DNA from: JBILVQ01 sp044370375
Lineage (GTDB): Bacteria > Bacteroidota > Bacteroidia > UBA4408
NCBI GenBank assembly: GCA_044370375.1
Contig: JBILVQ010000143.1
Location: 1 to 7,823 of the forward strand
Length of the DNA stretch: 7,823 bases
Direction of reading: 5' to 3'
Within the stretch, counting starts at the first letter, position 1; each line of letters begins with the position of its first letter. The notes under the pieces are model-generated. The model had not been told where the DNA came from. It searched no databases and worked only from the letters and a program-made list of their open reading frames with translations. The position numbers and the translations under genes are program-made. Positions 1 to 6,835 of the stretch are shown one piece after another.

Positions 1-1236
1 GGCATCTTGCTCAATCGCACCCGATTCACGCAGGTCGGATAGCTGCGGACGTTTGTTGGCATTCCCGCGCGATTCAACCATTCGGTTCAACTGCGAAAGC
101 ACAATCACCGGCACTTCTAACTCCTTTGCAATGCCTTTGAGTGAGCGCGAAATGGTAGAAATTTCCTGCTCACGATTACCTCGATTATCGGTGCCTCCGG
201 TCATCAATTGCAAGTAGTCAATGATGATCATACCAATGTTCTTCTCGGCCTTTAACCTTCTTACCTTGGCACGCAATTCAAATATATTGATACCGGGTGT
301 ATCATCAATAAAAATTTGCGCCTCACTCAATGGAGTAATTTTGCTGTACAATTGTTGCCACTCATGTGGTTCTAAATTTCCCCGCTTTATTTTATCGGCC
401 GACAATTCTGTTTCACCCGAAATTAAACGATTTACCAATTGCACCGAAGACATCTCAAGCGAAAACAAGGCAATAGGAATATTAAAATCAATGGATGCAT
501 TGCGTGCCAATGCCAATACGAAAGCGGTTTTACCCATCCCCGGACGTGCCGCCAAAATAATCAAATCAGATTTTTGCCAACCGGCTGTTACCCTGTCTAA
601 GGCGGTAAAGCCCGATGGTACACCACTAATGCCATCCTTCTGCTCTGCAGCTGTTTGAATTCCTTGAATCGCCTCCTTGATCAGATGATCCATGGTTTGG
701 TAATTCTTGCGGATGTTGTTCTCGGCAATCTGAAACAAATTCGACTCGGCCTTATCCAGCAAATCCAATACATCGGTGCTGTCTTCATAAGCCTCTCGAA
801 TGGTTTCGGTAGAAACTTTTATCAACTCTCGTTGAATGTACTTCTGTGCAATAATCCGCGCGTGAAATTCAATGTTGGCGGAAGAAGCTACCCGGTTCGT
901 TAAACGAGAGACATTGTAAGAACCTCCGGCAATTTCCAACATGCCATCTTTCTTCAACTGATGACTCACCGTCAACAAATCAATGGGCTGATGATGATCA
1001 AATAAATTTTTTATCGCCTCATAAATCACCTTGTTCGACTCAACATAAAAAGCTTCGGGCTTCAACAAATCTACAACCAAGGTAAGGGCCGAACTATCAA
1101 TTAAAATGGCCCCCAACACCGCCTCCTCCAAATCGGGCGCTTGGGGTGGAATTTTTCCTATCTCTAAGCCGGTCGCTGCCGGGGTAAATGCTTTTCTTCG
1201 GGTTCCGCCAAGCTTCGGATTCTCTTTTTCAGCCAT
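1..1236 (-). CDS. dnaB: Replicative DNA helicase DnaB, C-terminal end cut off by window edge
   Basis: DnaB is the hexameric, ATP-driven helicase that unwinds DNA at the replication fork and recruits primase. Reading the minus strand from ATG at 1236 gives 412 codons without a stop up to the window edge. The N-terminal helical domain covers about residues 32-175, with the family hallmark PDLEEAVLGA at 34-43. A linker leads to the RecA-like ATPase domain from about residue 203. Visible motifs are SGVPSGFTALD (204-214), Walker A RPGMGKT (231-237), SLEMS (259-263), Walker B IIIDYLQLM (337-345), SQLNR (381-385) and DLRESGAIEQDA at the edge. Known DnaB proteins are about 470-520 residues, so some 60-110 residues are missing, including the arginine-finger region. 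No intein is seen in the visible part. The gene diverges from the lipoprotein gene across 204 bases. No convincing TAnnTTTG box was found in front of it. Confidence 0.97.
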   Translation of the reverse strand, partial: MAEKENPKLGGTRRKAFTPAATGLEIGKIPPQAPDLEEAVLGAILIDSSALTLVVDLLKPEAFYVESNKVIYEAIKNLFDHHQPIDLLTVSHQLKKDGMLEIAGGSYNVSRLTNRVASSANIEFHARIIAQKYIQRELIKVSTETIREAYEDSTDVLDLLDKAESNLFQIAENNIRKNYQTMDHLIKEAIQGIQTAAEQKDGISGVPSGFTALDRVTAGWQKSDLIILAARPGMGKTAFVLALARNASIDFNIPIALFSLEMSSVQLVNRLISGETELSADKIKRGNLEPHEWQQLYSKITPLSEAQIFIDDTPGINIFELRAKVRRLKAEKNIGMIIIDYLQLMTGGTDNRGNREQEISTISRSLKGIAKELEVPVIVLSQLNRMVESRGNANKRPQLSDLRESGAIEQDA

Positions 1237-1424
1237 ATTTTTATTAAAAGGGAGTTGAAATTACTCAAAACCTTCATGCACACTTGGGTTTCTTTTTCAC
1301 GCTTTTTTAAATGGCTCAATAACAGGTCGAAAAAATAATCCCTTGTTTCTTTACCTTCAATTTGAAATGAAAAGTTTTGAAAATATTCTGCCGTAATTTT
1401 TAGGAAAATTCAAAAAAAATTACT

Positions 1425-1432
1425 TAAATTTC
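1425..1432 (+). promoter_or_regulatory. Candidate -7 box of the lipoprotein gene
   Basis: TAAATTTC matches the Bacteroidota -7 consensus TAnnTTTG at five of its six fixed positions; the final base is C. It ends 8 bases before the ATG at 1441, the same arrangement as the better boxes in front of ispE and the toxin gene. No clear TTTG -33 element lies at the usual distance. The rest of the divergent 1237-1440 region is AT-rich with no open frame of note, and it must also hold the dnaB promoter. Confidence 0.4.
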
Positions 1433-1440
1433 TGCCTGAA

Positions 1441-2748
1441 ATGAAAATTTTTCGGCACGTTTTTTTTCCGCTGCTCCTTGCCATAACCTTGTTGGCACCC
1501 ATCTTTTCCTGCAAAAAGAAAAACCAGGATGCTTTGCCCGTTATTGCCATCCTCGCTCCTACCGAAAATACGCAGTTCTCATGGACCGACACCATTCCCC
1601 TGCAACTTGACATCAAATCAACCATTCCCTTACAAAAGGTTGAGGTAAAACTACTCGACCAAAACCAAATATCACTGATTACACCCCAAGTAGTCAATCT
1701 TTCCGGCAATAGCTGGCAAGGAAAAATTTCACTGGCCATTAATCGCAAAATTAAACAATCAGGAATTCATTCCATTCAAGTAGCCTGCACCGATCAAGAC
1801 AACAACCGCATTACCGCTTTCAGGGATATCAACATAGCCATTGCTGCGGCCCAAACCACAGGAGCAATTTTTCTTTCCACCTTCCCGAGCAACAATTATC
1901 AGGCAAAAAAAATTAATTTCAATGATAACCAAACAGCAAGCTACGATTTAAGGGTTGGCAATCCACAAGGACTCGTATATCAAGACAAATTGCGAAAAGC
2001 TTATTATTTAGGCAACGGAAACAGCAATATCTTCGAAGTAGATGTAATGGAAAACACCGAAAAAACATTTGCCACTTCCATCGCTGCACTTCCTTTTACT
2101 TACCATTCAATGGTAGCAAATGAAAACTTCATTTATGCATCCACCTACCAAGGAAAAATTCACTGTTACAATAGCGATGGCAGCATTTTAAGAAATTATG
2201 AATACCAACCCAATGTCTATTTTCCTTCGGTTTTCGCCATGAGCAACAACCATTTGGTAGCTGTTGAAATGCCCATATCAGGAAGCGTTTACAAATTGGT
2301 TACCTTTGATAAACTAACCGGTGTTGGCTTTCAGGAAATTCAAATTCCAAACCCCATCTACAAACTCATTTATGATGGTCAACATTATTATGGATACGCT
2401 CCCGGGCCGGGTGGCCATAAAATTTACAGATACAATGTAAACAACAATGTCCTTGAAACTGTCTTCACCGGCACCCTCCCCATCATTGACTTCAACTTCA
2501 TAGAACCCAACCGCATTATCTTTTCAAATCAATTGGGGATTAACATTTATGATACAGAACTGCTGCTCAATACAACCCTCATCAATAAAGCTGAACTATC
2601 ACAAATTGAAATAGATCGCGATACAAAAACCCTTTATGTTTTAAACGAAAATGCCAATCGCTTGGAAGTTTTTAACCTCACAAACGGTACTTTATTAAAC
2701 ACCTTTGCCATGGCCTCGCCAAGGTATTTTGCTCTAGTAAAACTTTGA
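1441..2748 (+). CDS. Putative lipoprotein with Ig-like and beta-propeller-like domains, function unknown
   Basis: This 435-residue protein has no function I can assign. The N-terminus is a lipoprotein signal peptide: Lys/Arg/His at 2-6, a hydrophobic stretch at 7-22, and a lipobox IFSC with the acylated cysteine at 24. CKKK follows, as is common in Bacteroidota lipoproteins, so the mature protein is probably membrane-anchored and may face the cell surface. Residues about 33-136 look like an Ig-like beta-sandwich: PVIAILAPTENTQF, alternating hydrophobic strands, then VACTDQDNNRITAFRDINIAI. Residues about 140-435 have repeated short beta-strand patterns, such as KAYYLGNGNSNIFEVD and TLYVLNENANRLEVFN, which suggest a YVTN/WD40-like propeller without enzymatic residues. 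Binding of a ligand or surface partner is inference. The gene is alone on this strand, divergent from dnaB and convergent with accA. A run of eight T at 1460-1467 lies in the signal-peptide codons. Confidence 0.85.
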   Translation: MKIFRHVFFPLLLAITLLAPIFSCKKKNQDALPVIAILAPTENTQFSWTDTIPLQLDIKSTIPLQKVEVKLLDQNQISLITPQVVNLSGNSWQGKISLAINRKIKQSGIHSIQVACTDQDNNRITAFRDINIAIAAAQTTGAIFLSTFPSNNYQAKKINFNDNQTASYDLRVGNPQGLVYQDKLRKAYYLGNGNSNIFEVDVMENTEKTFATSIAALPFTYHSMVANENFIYASTYQGKIHCYNSDGSILRNYEYQPNVYFPSVFAMSNNHLVAVEMPISGSVYKLVTFDKLTGVGFQEIQIPNPIYKLIYDGQHYYGYAPGPGGHKIYRYNVNNNVLETVFTGTLPIIDFNFIEPNRIIFSNQLGINIYDTELLLNTTLINKAELSQIEIDRDTKTLYVLNENANRLEVFNLTNGTLLNTFAMASPRYFALVKL

Positions 2749-2763
2749 AAAAAAACCAACAGA

Positions 2764-2785
2764 TTCTCCCAAACTTAAAGGAGAA
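2764..2785. terminator. Possible bidirectional terminator between convergent genes
   Basis: TTCTCC (2764-2769) and GGAGAA (2780-2785) form a 6-bp stem with a 10-base loop, 15 bases after the lipoprotein stop codon and 64 bases beyond the accA stop. Read on the minus strand, the hairpin is followed 7 bases later by a run of eight T, which suits termination of accA transcripts. On the plus strand it is followed by A and then T bases. The stem is short, so the call is tentative. Confidence 0.35.
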
Positions 2786-2849
2786 AAAATTTCAACCAAG
2801 CCCGCAATCTTAAAAAAGTGAATTCCCTGTAAGTAAGTCGAAAAACAAA

Positions 2850-3809
2850 TTACTTCACATCCACCACAACACCCATTCCGCAAAACTTCTTCACACGGGC
2901 ATCTATCCGCTCCTCGGCCTTCATTTTCAATAAAGCCTTCAATTGTTTTTTCACCTCTGCCTTAACCAAGGCATGCGCCTCTTCAGGCTTTGCATGGGCA
3001 CCACCCAAAGGCTCCGGAATAATTCCATCAATCAACTTATTCTCGGCCATATCCGTTGCAGTAAGCTTTAAAGCCTCTGCCGCCTTCTCTTTAAAATCCC
3101 AACTTCTCCATAAAATAGAGGAACAACTTTCCGGAGAAATTACCGAATACCACGTGTTCTCCAACATCAAAACCTTGTCGCCCACACCAATGCCCAAAGC
3201 CCCGCCCGATGCGCCTTCCCCAATAATCACACAAACCACCGGAACCCGCAAACGCGACATCTCCAGCAAATTTCTGGCAATCGCTTCACCCTGTCCGCGC
3301 TCCTCAGCCTCTAAACCCGGATAAGCACCCGGTGTATCAATAAAAGTAACAATCGGCTTATTAAACTTCTCTGCCAACTTCATCAAACGCAAAGCCTTTC
3401 GGTATCCTTCCGGATTAGGCATTCCGAAATTTCGGTACTGACGCATCTTTGTATTAATGCCTTTTTGCTGACCTATAAACATTACCGCCATGCCATCCAA
3501 CATCCCAAAACCACCCACCATCGCCTTATCATCCTTCACCGTGCGGTCGCCATGCAACTCCACCCACGAATTATCACTCAATGCATTAATATAACTAATG
3601 GCATAAGGACGCTCCGGATGACGCGATACCATAACCCTTTGCCAAGGCGTAAGATTCTTATAAATCTCTTCCTTCTTCTCTTTAATTTTTACCTGCAAAT
3701 CCTCCACCGTCTTCGAAACATCAACACCACTCTTTACAGCCAACTGCTCAACCTTTTCCAACTGCTCCATTAACTCATAAATGGGCTTCTCAAATTCAAG
3801 TACAGTCAT
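2850..3809 (-). CDS. accA: Acetyl-CoA carboxylase carboxyltransferase subunit alpha
   Basis: AccA pairs with AccD to form the carboxyltransferase that moves the carboxyl group from carboxybiotin on AccB to acetyl-CoA, giving malonyl-CoA, the first committed step of fatty acid synthesis in the cytoplasm. The product is 319 residues, the same length as the E. coli protein. An N-terminal helical region (about 1-55) precedes the crotonase-fold carboxyltransferase domain. Family signatures seen are ELHGDR (84-89), NPEGYRKALRLMKLAEKF (132-149), TFIDTPGAYPG (155-165), AEERGQGEAIARNL (168-181), IGEGASGGALGIG (196-208) and YSVISPESCSSILW (221-234). Nothing is truncated or missing. The start is the only ATG that keeps the conserved LEFEKPIYEL opening. 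The gene is convergent with the lipoprotein gene and appears monocistronic here; accD is not in the window. Confidence 0.97.
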   Translation of the reverse strand: MTVLEFEKPIYELMEQLEKVEQLAVKSGVDVSKTVEDLQVKIKEKKEEIYKNLTPWQRVMVSRHPERPYAISYINALSDNSWVELHGDRTVKDDKAMVGGFGMLDGMAVMFIGQQKGINTKMRQYRNFGMPNPEGYRKALRLMKLAEKFNKPIVTFIDTPGAYPGLEAEERGQGEAIARNLLEMSRLRVPVVCVIIGEGASGGALGIGVGDKVLMLENTWYSVISPESCSSILWRSWDFKEKAAEALKLTATDMAENKLIDGIIPEPLGGAHAKPEEAHALVKAEVKKQLKALLKMKAEERIDARVKKFCGMGVVVDVK

Positions 3810-3819
3810 AATTTTCGGT

Positions 3820-3827
3820 CAAAAATG
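3820..3827 (-). promoter_or_regulatory. Weak candidate -7 box of accA
   Basis: On the minus strand this reads CATTTTTG, one mismatch from TAnnTTTG, ending 10 bases before the accA ATG. Two alternatives lie a little further upstream on the same strand: TAATTTAG (3834-3841) and GATATTTG (3842-3849). I cannot choose between them from sequence alone. Confidence 0.25.
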
Positions 3828-3937
3828 AACGCGCTAAATTACAAATATCCACCCAATTCCAAACTCAATACAAACAACTAATAATCAAAGTCTTACAAAT
3901 AAAATCACCCGCCATCGAATCCATCGAAGCCATTTAA

Positions 3938-4140
3938 GGGGCTTTCCCCGCCCATAAAACCCTTCAAGCTAAACCAAGCATCACGGCCTTTTGCCTGCAA
4001 AGGCATTTTCTATGGCGGGGCCGGGCTTTCTGCTGCAAGCTTGCTAAAAAACATTCTTTTTTTTTGTCCATTGCTACATTCCGGCATGCATCAAACAATA
4101 GCAAATCCTTTTTTAGCAAGGCTTTCCGCTGCAATCCCTA
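3938..4140. repeat. Compound palindromic REP-like intergenic element
   Basis: This element fills the second half of the 410-base gap between accA and ispE; 3810-3937 shows only AT-rich sequence and a short CCATCGAA doublet (3912-3919, 3921-3928). Unit A pairs CCCCGCCCATAAAA (3946-3959) with TTTTCTATGGCGGGG (4006-4020), apart from small bulges, and encloses a second hairpin GCCTTTTGC/GCAAAGGC (3986-4004). Unit B pairs CTTGCTAAAAAA (4040-4051) perfectly with TTTTTTAGCAAG (4109-4120) and encloses TTGCTA/TAGCAA (4071-4076, 4099-4104). Unit B is flanked by direct repeats GGCTTTCTGCTGCAA (4024-4038) and GGCTTTCCGCTGCAA (4120-4134), which match at 14 of 15 bases. GGCTTTC also occurs at 3940-3946. 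From memory, similar GGGCTTTCCGCTGCAATC palindromes are scattered between genes in Bacteroidota genomes. No open frame of note lies here, although 3' ends of transcripts could fold into these stems. Confidence 0.65.
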
Positions 4141-4180
4141 AGCCATGCAGCCTTCTCAAAATAAAAGCATCCATTTATTT

Positions 4181-4210
4181 TTTGGGGCTGAATGCATTCT
4201 CCTAACTTTG
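4181..4210 (+). promoter_or_regulatory. Promoter of the ispE-methyltransferase-ZIP operon
   Basis: A TTTG -33 element (4181-4184) is followed after 18 bases by TAACTTTG (4203-4210), an exact match to the Bacteroidota -7 consensus TAnnTTTG used by the phylum's primary sigma factor. The box ends 9 bases before ATG 4220, so the transcript should start almost at the start codon with a leader of only a few bases. This also rules out the upstream in-frame ATG at 4145 as the start. Confidence 0.75.
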
Positions 4211-4219
4211 CAGCCCCAC

Positions 4220-5041
4220 ATGATTGTATTTCCCAACGCAAAAATTAATCTCGGACTGAATGTCACTGAAAAAAGGCCCGATGGATTTCATAACCTGATC
4301 AGTGTTTTTTATCCCATTCCTTTTAATGATGTTCTAGAGGCCATCTTGCTCCCTGATCAACCCGATGGACAAATTCAAATTACCTACTCCGGACTCGAGA
4401 TACCGGGTAGTCCCGACCAAAACTTGTTGCTAAAAGTTCATCAACTTATCAGCACCGATTATTTATTACCGGCCCTTCAGGTACATCTTCACAAAGTAAT
4501 TCCCATGGGTGGCGGTCTTGGTGGTGGCTCTTCTGATGCTGCAAGTTTTATTTTATTGATCAATCGCCTGGCCGACCTAAACCTATCTTGGGGCGAAATG
4601 CATCACTATGCAAAAAAAACAGGTTCCGATTGTTCCTTTTTTCTCATGAACAAACCCTGTTTGGTGACCGAAACAGGCACTGCACTTGAACCGTTGGATT
4701 TTAATCTGAAAGGTTATTACCTACAGCTGGTTTTTCCGGGCATCCATATTCCTACCCCACAGGCTTATGCAGGCATTACTCCTGCCCATCCTGAAACCAG
4801 TCCCGAAGAAATTATTCATCACCCGCCGGCAGCGTGGAAAAATTTTCTCTTCAACGATTTCGAAAAACAAGCCTTTCAACAACACCCACTGCTCGAAAAA
4901 ATAAAAAATCAATTGTACGCGCAGGGAGCTGTTTATGCGGCCATGACCGGCAGCGGCAGCACGCTCTTCGGACTCTTCGAAAAAGAACCCGAACAATCTG
5001 CTATCTTTGAGGGCTTCGGCAGCAAAACTTTCAGCCTTTAA
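4220..5041 (+). CDS. ispE: 4-diphosphocytidyl-2-C-methyl-D-erythritol kinase
   Basis: IspE uses ATP to phosphorylate the 2-hydroxyl of CDP-methylerythritol, the fourth step of the MEP route to isopentenyl diphosphate, in the cytoplasm. The product is 273 residues (E. coli 283) of the GHMP kinase fold. Visible motifs are PNAKINLGLNV (5-15, with Lys8 as the conserved substrate-binding lysine), the ATP-binding glycine loop PMGGGLGGGSSDAA (95-108), TGSDCSFF (134-141, with Asp137 the likely catalytic base) and the C-terminal glycine motif MTGSGSTLFGLF (242-253). Bacteroidota and other IspE proteins usually have Pro where this one has Ser139, a small oddity. The frame is open from ATG 4145, but those 25 extra residues are unlike the family and would include the promoter, so I start at 4220. 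First gene of a three-gene operon; the next ATG is 3 bases after the stop. Confidence 0.95.
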   Translation: MIVFPNAKINLGLNVTEKRPDGFHNLISVFYPIPFNDVLEAILLPDQPDGQIQITYSGLEIPGSPDQNLLLKVHQLISTDYLLPALQVHLHKVIPMGGGLGGGSSDAASFILLINRLADLNLSWGEMHHYAKKTGSDCSFFLMNKPCLVTETGTALEPLDFNLKGYYLQLVFPGIHIPTPQAYAGITPAHPETSPEEIIHHPPAAWKNFLFNDFEKQAFQQHPLLEKIKNQLYAQGAVYAAMTGSGSTLFGLFEKEPEQSAIFEGFGSKTFSL

Positions 5042-5044
5042 ACT

Positions 5045-5770
5045 ATGTCCTGGTTCATCGATTGGTTCAACAGTCCTTATTATCATTTGCTGTACAAGCA
5101 TCGCGACCAGCTGGAAGCATCTGCATTTATCGACAGTTTGTTGATAAACCTGCAACCAAAAAAATCGCATCGCTTTCTCGATCTGGCCTGCGGCAACGGC
5201 CGTCACGCCAATTACATTGCTTCAAAAAATTACCATATCATTGGCGTTGACCTATCGCCCGAAAACATTCTTACAGCGCAAAACAATAAGGTCAATGACG
5301 CAACCTTCTTTGTACACGATATGCGGAATTATTTCAGAAGCAATTACTTCGATTTTGTGCTAAACCTTTTTACAAGTTTCGCCTATTTCGATTCAGAACA
5401 CGATGAAATAAGAGCCATGCAAATGGCTGCCAATGCCCTCAAAAAAAACGGCACGCTCATTATCGATTTCTTTAACGCAGAACGACTAAGCCATTGTATC
5501 ATTCCCATCGAAGAAAAAGTAATTGGGGATGTAAAATTTACCATCCAAAAAAAAATCGAAAATGGCTACATCCTTAAAAAAATCAGCATTAACGATCAGG
5601 GAAAAGAACTAATTTTTCAAGAGAAAGTGAGATTACTCAATCAACAAGCTTTCGAAAATCTTTTCGAAAAAAGCGGACTACAACTGATAGAAACATTTGG
5701 CGATTACCAAATGCAAAGCTACCACCCTATGCACTCCGACCGTCTCATCCTCAAAGCCGTAAAAATCTAA
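5045..5770 (+). CDS. Class I SAM-dependent methyltransferase, substrate unknown
   Basis: This 241-residue cytoplasmic protein has the Rossmann-like methyltransferase fold. Motif I is FLDLACGNGRH (44-54), which binds S-adenosylmethionine; GVDLSPENI (67-75) carries the acidic residue (Asp69) that contacts the ribose. Phe-Val-His-Asp-Met (89-93) is the likely motif II region, and NLFTSFAYFD (107-116) plus GTLIIDFFN (136-144) are the later core strands. Residues about 160-215 form a beta-rich insertion before the last strand, as in the Methyltransf_25 type of enzyme. Nothing visible identifies the substrate, which could be a small molecule or a macromolecule. The gene lies 3 bases after ispE and 3 bases before the ZIP gene, so all three are probably co-transcribed. 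It contains an A8 run (5441-5448) and an A9 run (5547-5555) without disrupting the frame. Confidence 0.88.
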   Translation: MSWFIDWFNSPYYHLLYKHRDQLEASAFIDSLLINLQPKKSHRFLDLACGNGRHANYIASKNYHIIGVDLSPENILTAQNNKVNDATFFVHDMRNYFRSNYFDFVLNLFTSFAYFDSEHDEIRAMQMAANALKKNGTLIIDFFNAERLSHCIIPIEEKVIGDVKFTIQKKIENGYILKKISINDQGKELIFQEKVRLLNQQAFENLFEKSGLQLIETFGDYQMQSYHPMHSDRLILKAVKI

Positions 5771-5773
5771 AAC

Positions 5774-6565
5774 ATGGGTTTTTATATTCTTGTCCTCTTT
5801 CTTTCCACGCTGTTTTCCGGACTGCTTTATCTGGCCTTTCAAGAGAAGTACAAAAAAAACCTGAAACTCATCTTGGGCTTCAGCGGTGGTTTCCTGTTGG
5901 CAGTTTCTATCATTTCTCTTATACCCGAAACCTTCGAACATGCCAATGCATACACCGGCATTTTTTTGTTGCTGGGTTTTTATTTACAGTTTATACTCGA
6001 CTACTTCTCGCATGGCATTGAACATGGGCATGTCCATCATCATGACCACCACCACGATTCGGCTCATCATCATCCCACCGAAAGTAAAAACCATGCATCC
6101 GCTAAAACCGTTGGTGGGGTAATCCCATGGATTGTATTTGCTAGTCTTTGCCTACATGCCGTTTTGGAAGGATTGCCCTTAGGACTACCCATCAAAAACG
6201 CCATGTTTAATGTAGTGTTGATTGCCGGCATCATCATTCATAACCTACCCATATCCATGGCGCTGGTCGATTTGCTGACCGGCAAGCACATCGGAAAACA
6301 AAAGGTATTGCTGCTCATCACTGTTTTTTCAATCATGACTCCTCTTGGTATATTTATTACCCATCAATTAGGCAATCACTTTATTCACGATATTGAAAAC
6401 TTTGCTGCTCCGCTCTTTGCCTTTGTCATCGGCATATTCTTGCACCTTTCCACCACCATCCTTTTCGAATCCTCAGAAAACCACACCTTTCAGGGCAAAA
6501 AATTATTGAGCATCATCATCGGCTCCTTAGCTGCAGTTCTTATGTTAAGCCTTTTTCCGCACTAA
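5774..6565 (+). CDS. ZIP-family divalent metal transporter
   Basis: ZIP proteins bring zinc and sometimes iron or manganese into the cytoplasm across the inner membrane. The product is 263 residues with about eight membrane segments, near 2-21, 31-50, 59-76, 115-134, 143-165, 177-195, 208-231 and 244-261. Between segments 3 and 4 lies a histidine-rich loop (about 80-100), typical of ZIP proteins and likely to bind metal. Segment 4 carries HAVLEGLPLG (128-137), and segment 5 carries HNLPISMAL (156-164). His128, Glu132, His156 and Asn157 are the likely transport-site ligands, but the segment 5 motif lacks the usual acidic residue after Pro (Ile160), so metal choice is uncertain. Last gene of the ispE operon. 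Its final 22 codons and 34 bases of trailer are repeated at 7720-7823, so this 3' end is probably a recombination site. The gene itself is intact. Confidence 0.9.
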   Translation: MGFYILVLFLSTLFSGLLYLAFQEKYKKNLKLILGFSGGFLLAVSIISLIPETFEHANAYTGIFLLLGFYLQFILDYFSHGIEHGHVHHHDHHHDSAHHHPTESKNHASAKTVGGVIPWIVFASLCLHAVLEGLPLGLPIKNAMFNVVLIAGIIIHNLPISMALVDLLTGKHIGKQKVLLLITVFSIMTPLGIFITHQLGNHFIHDIENFAAPLFAFVIGIFLHLSTTILFESSENHTFQGKKLLSIIIGSLAAVLMLSLFPH

Positions 6566-6599
6566 ACCGTTTCATAAAAGCTTGATGCTTTAATCCATC
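6496..6599 (+). repeat. Left copy of long direct repeat (ZIP 3' end and trailer)
   Basis: These 104 bases recur at 7720-7823 in the same orientation with no gaps and one mismatch (T at 6545, C at 7769). Identity begins exactly at C6496: the bases just before it (GG here, TA on the right) differ. The copy covers residues 242-263 of the ZIP protein, the TAA stop and 34 bases of trailer. The trailer includes a small hairpin AAAGC/GCTTT (6577-6591) that could be a weak terminator; it has no T run. The right limit of identity is unknown because the other copy meets the window edge. Confidence 0.95.
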
Positions 6600-6798
6600 A
6601 CCAACACCTTCCCCCTAATGGCCTCCGCGCTTAGCAGTTATAAATCTACAAAATAAACTGCCTTAGAAAGAGGTATTAACTTATCCCAATACCAATTTAA
6701 CAACTTAATACCCCTTAAACCTACACAATAATTAAGAATAAGCCGACTTCAATTTCTGCAAAAGGGATTTAATTTAAATAAGCTTCAATAAAAAGCCA

Positions 6799-6829
6799 TT
6801 TACTTACAACAAATTAATTCGTAAATTTG
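6799..6829 (+). promoter_or_regulatory. Promoter of the toxin-antitoxin operon
   Basis: TAAATTTG (6822-6829) matches the Bacteroidota -7 consensus TAnnTTTG exactly. TTTA (6799-6802), 19 bases further upstream, is a near match to the TTTG -33 element. The box ends 6 bases before ATG 6836, which predicts a leaderless or almost leaderless mRNA. The in-frame TTG at 6827 lies inside the box and therefore cannot be the start. No clear operator palindrome overlaps the promoter. Confidence 0.65.
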
Positions 6830-6835
6830 CAAAAA

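Noticed and set aside
221..903. Two open frames on the plus strand (221-658 and 655-903)
   Set aside because: They lie opposite dnaB, whose conserved motifs are all on the minus strand.
1410..1748. 112-codon minus-strand frame
   Set aside because: Antisense to the lipoprotein gene's signal peptide and Ig-like region; no recognisable motif.
3465..3773. 102-codon plus-strand frame
   Set aside because: Antisense to accA; its low-complexity composition is what a shadow frame would give.
3938..4140. CRISPR array or tRNA in the accA-ispE gap
   Set aside because: The repeats are palindromic and occur two or three times with no regular spacers, and no tRNA-like cloverleaf with a T-loop consensus is seen.
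4145..4219. 25-residue N-terminal extension of IspE
   Set aside because: It is unlike the family, covers the promoter and ends in an ATG that gives the standard opening PNAKINLGLNV.
4721..5250. Minus-strand frame 4721-5206 and plus-strand frame 5062-5250
   Set aside because: Both overlap ispE or the methyltransferase, which carry clear family motifs in another frame.
5678..6122. Minus-strand frame 5678-5941 and plus-strand frame 5886-6122
   Set aside because: Shadows of the methyltransferase and ZIP genes; the second one is methionine/isoleucine-rich because of the histidine codons in another frame.
6672..6712. GGTATTAA/TTAATACC inverted repeat as an operator
   Set aside because: It is more than 100 bases upstream of the promoter with a 25-base loop; chance is likely in AT-rich DNA.
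6827..6835. TTG start adding three residues to the zeta-like toxin
   Set aside because: The TTG is part of the TAAATTTG promoter box, and the ATG at 6836 gives the normal N-terminus.
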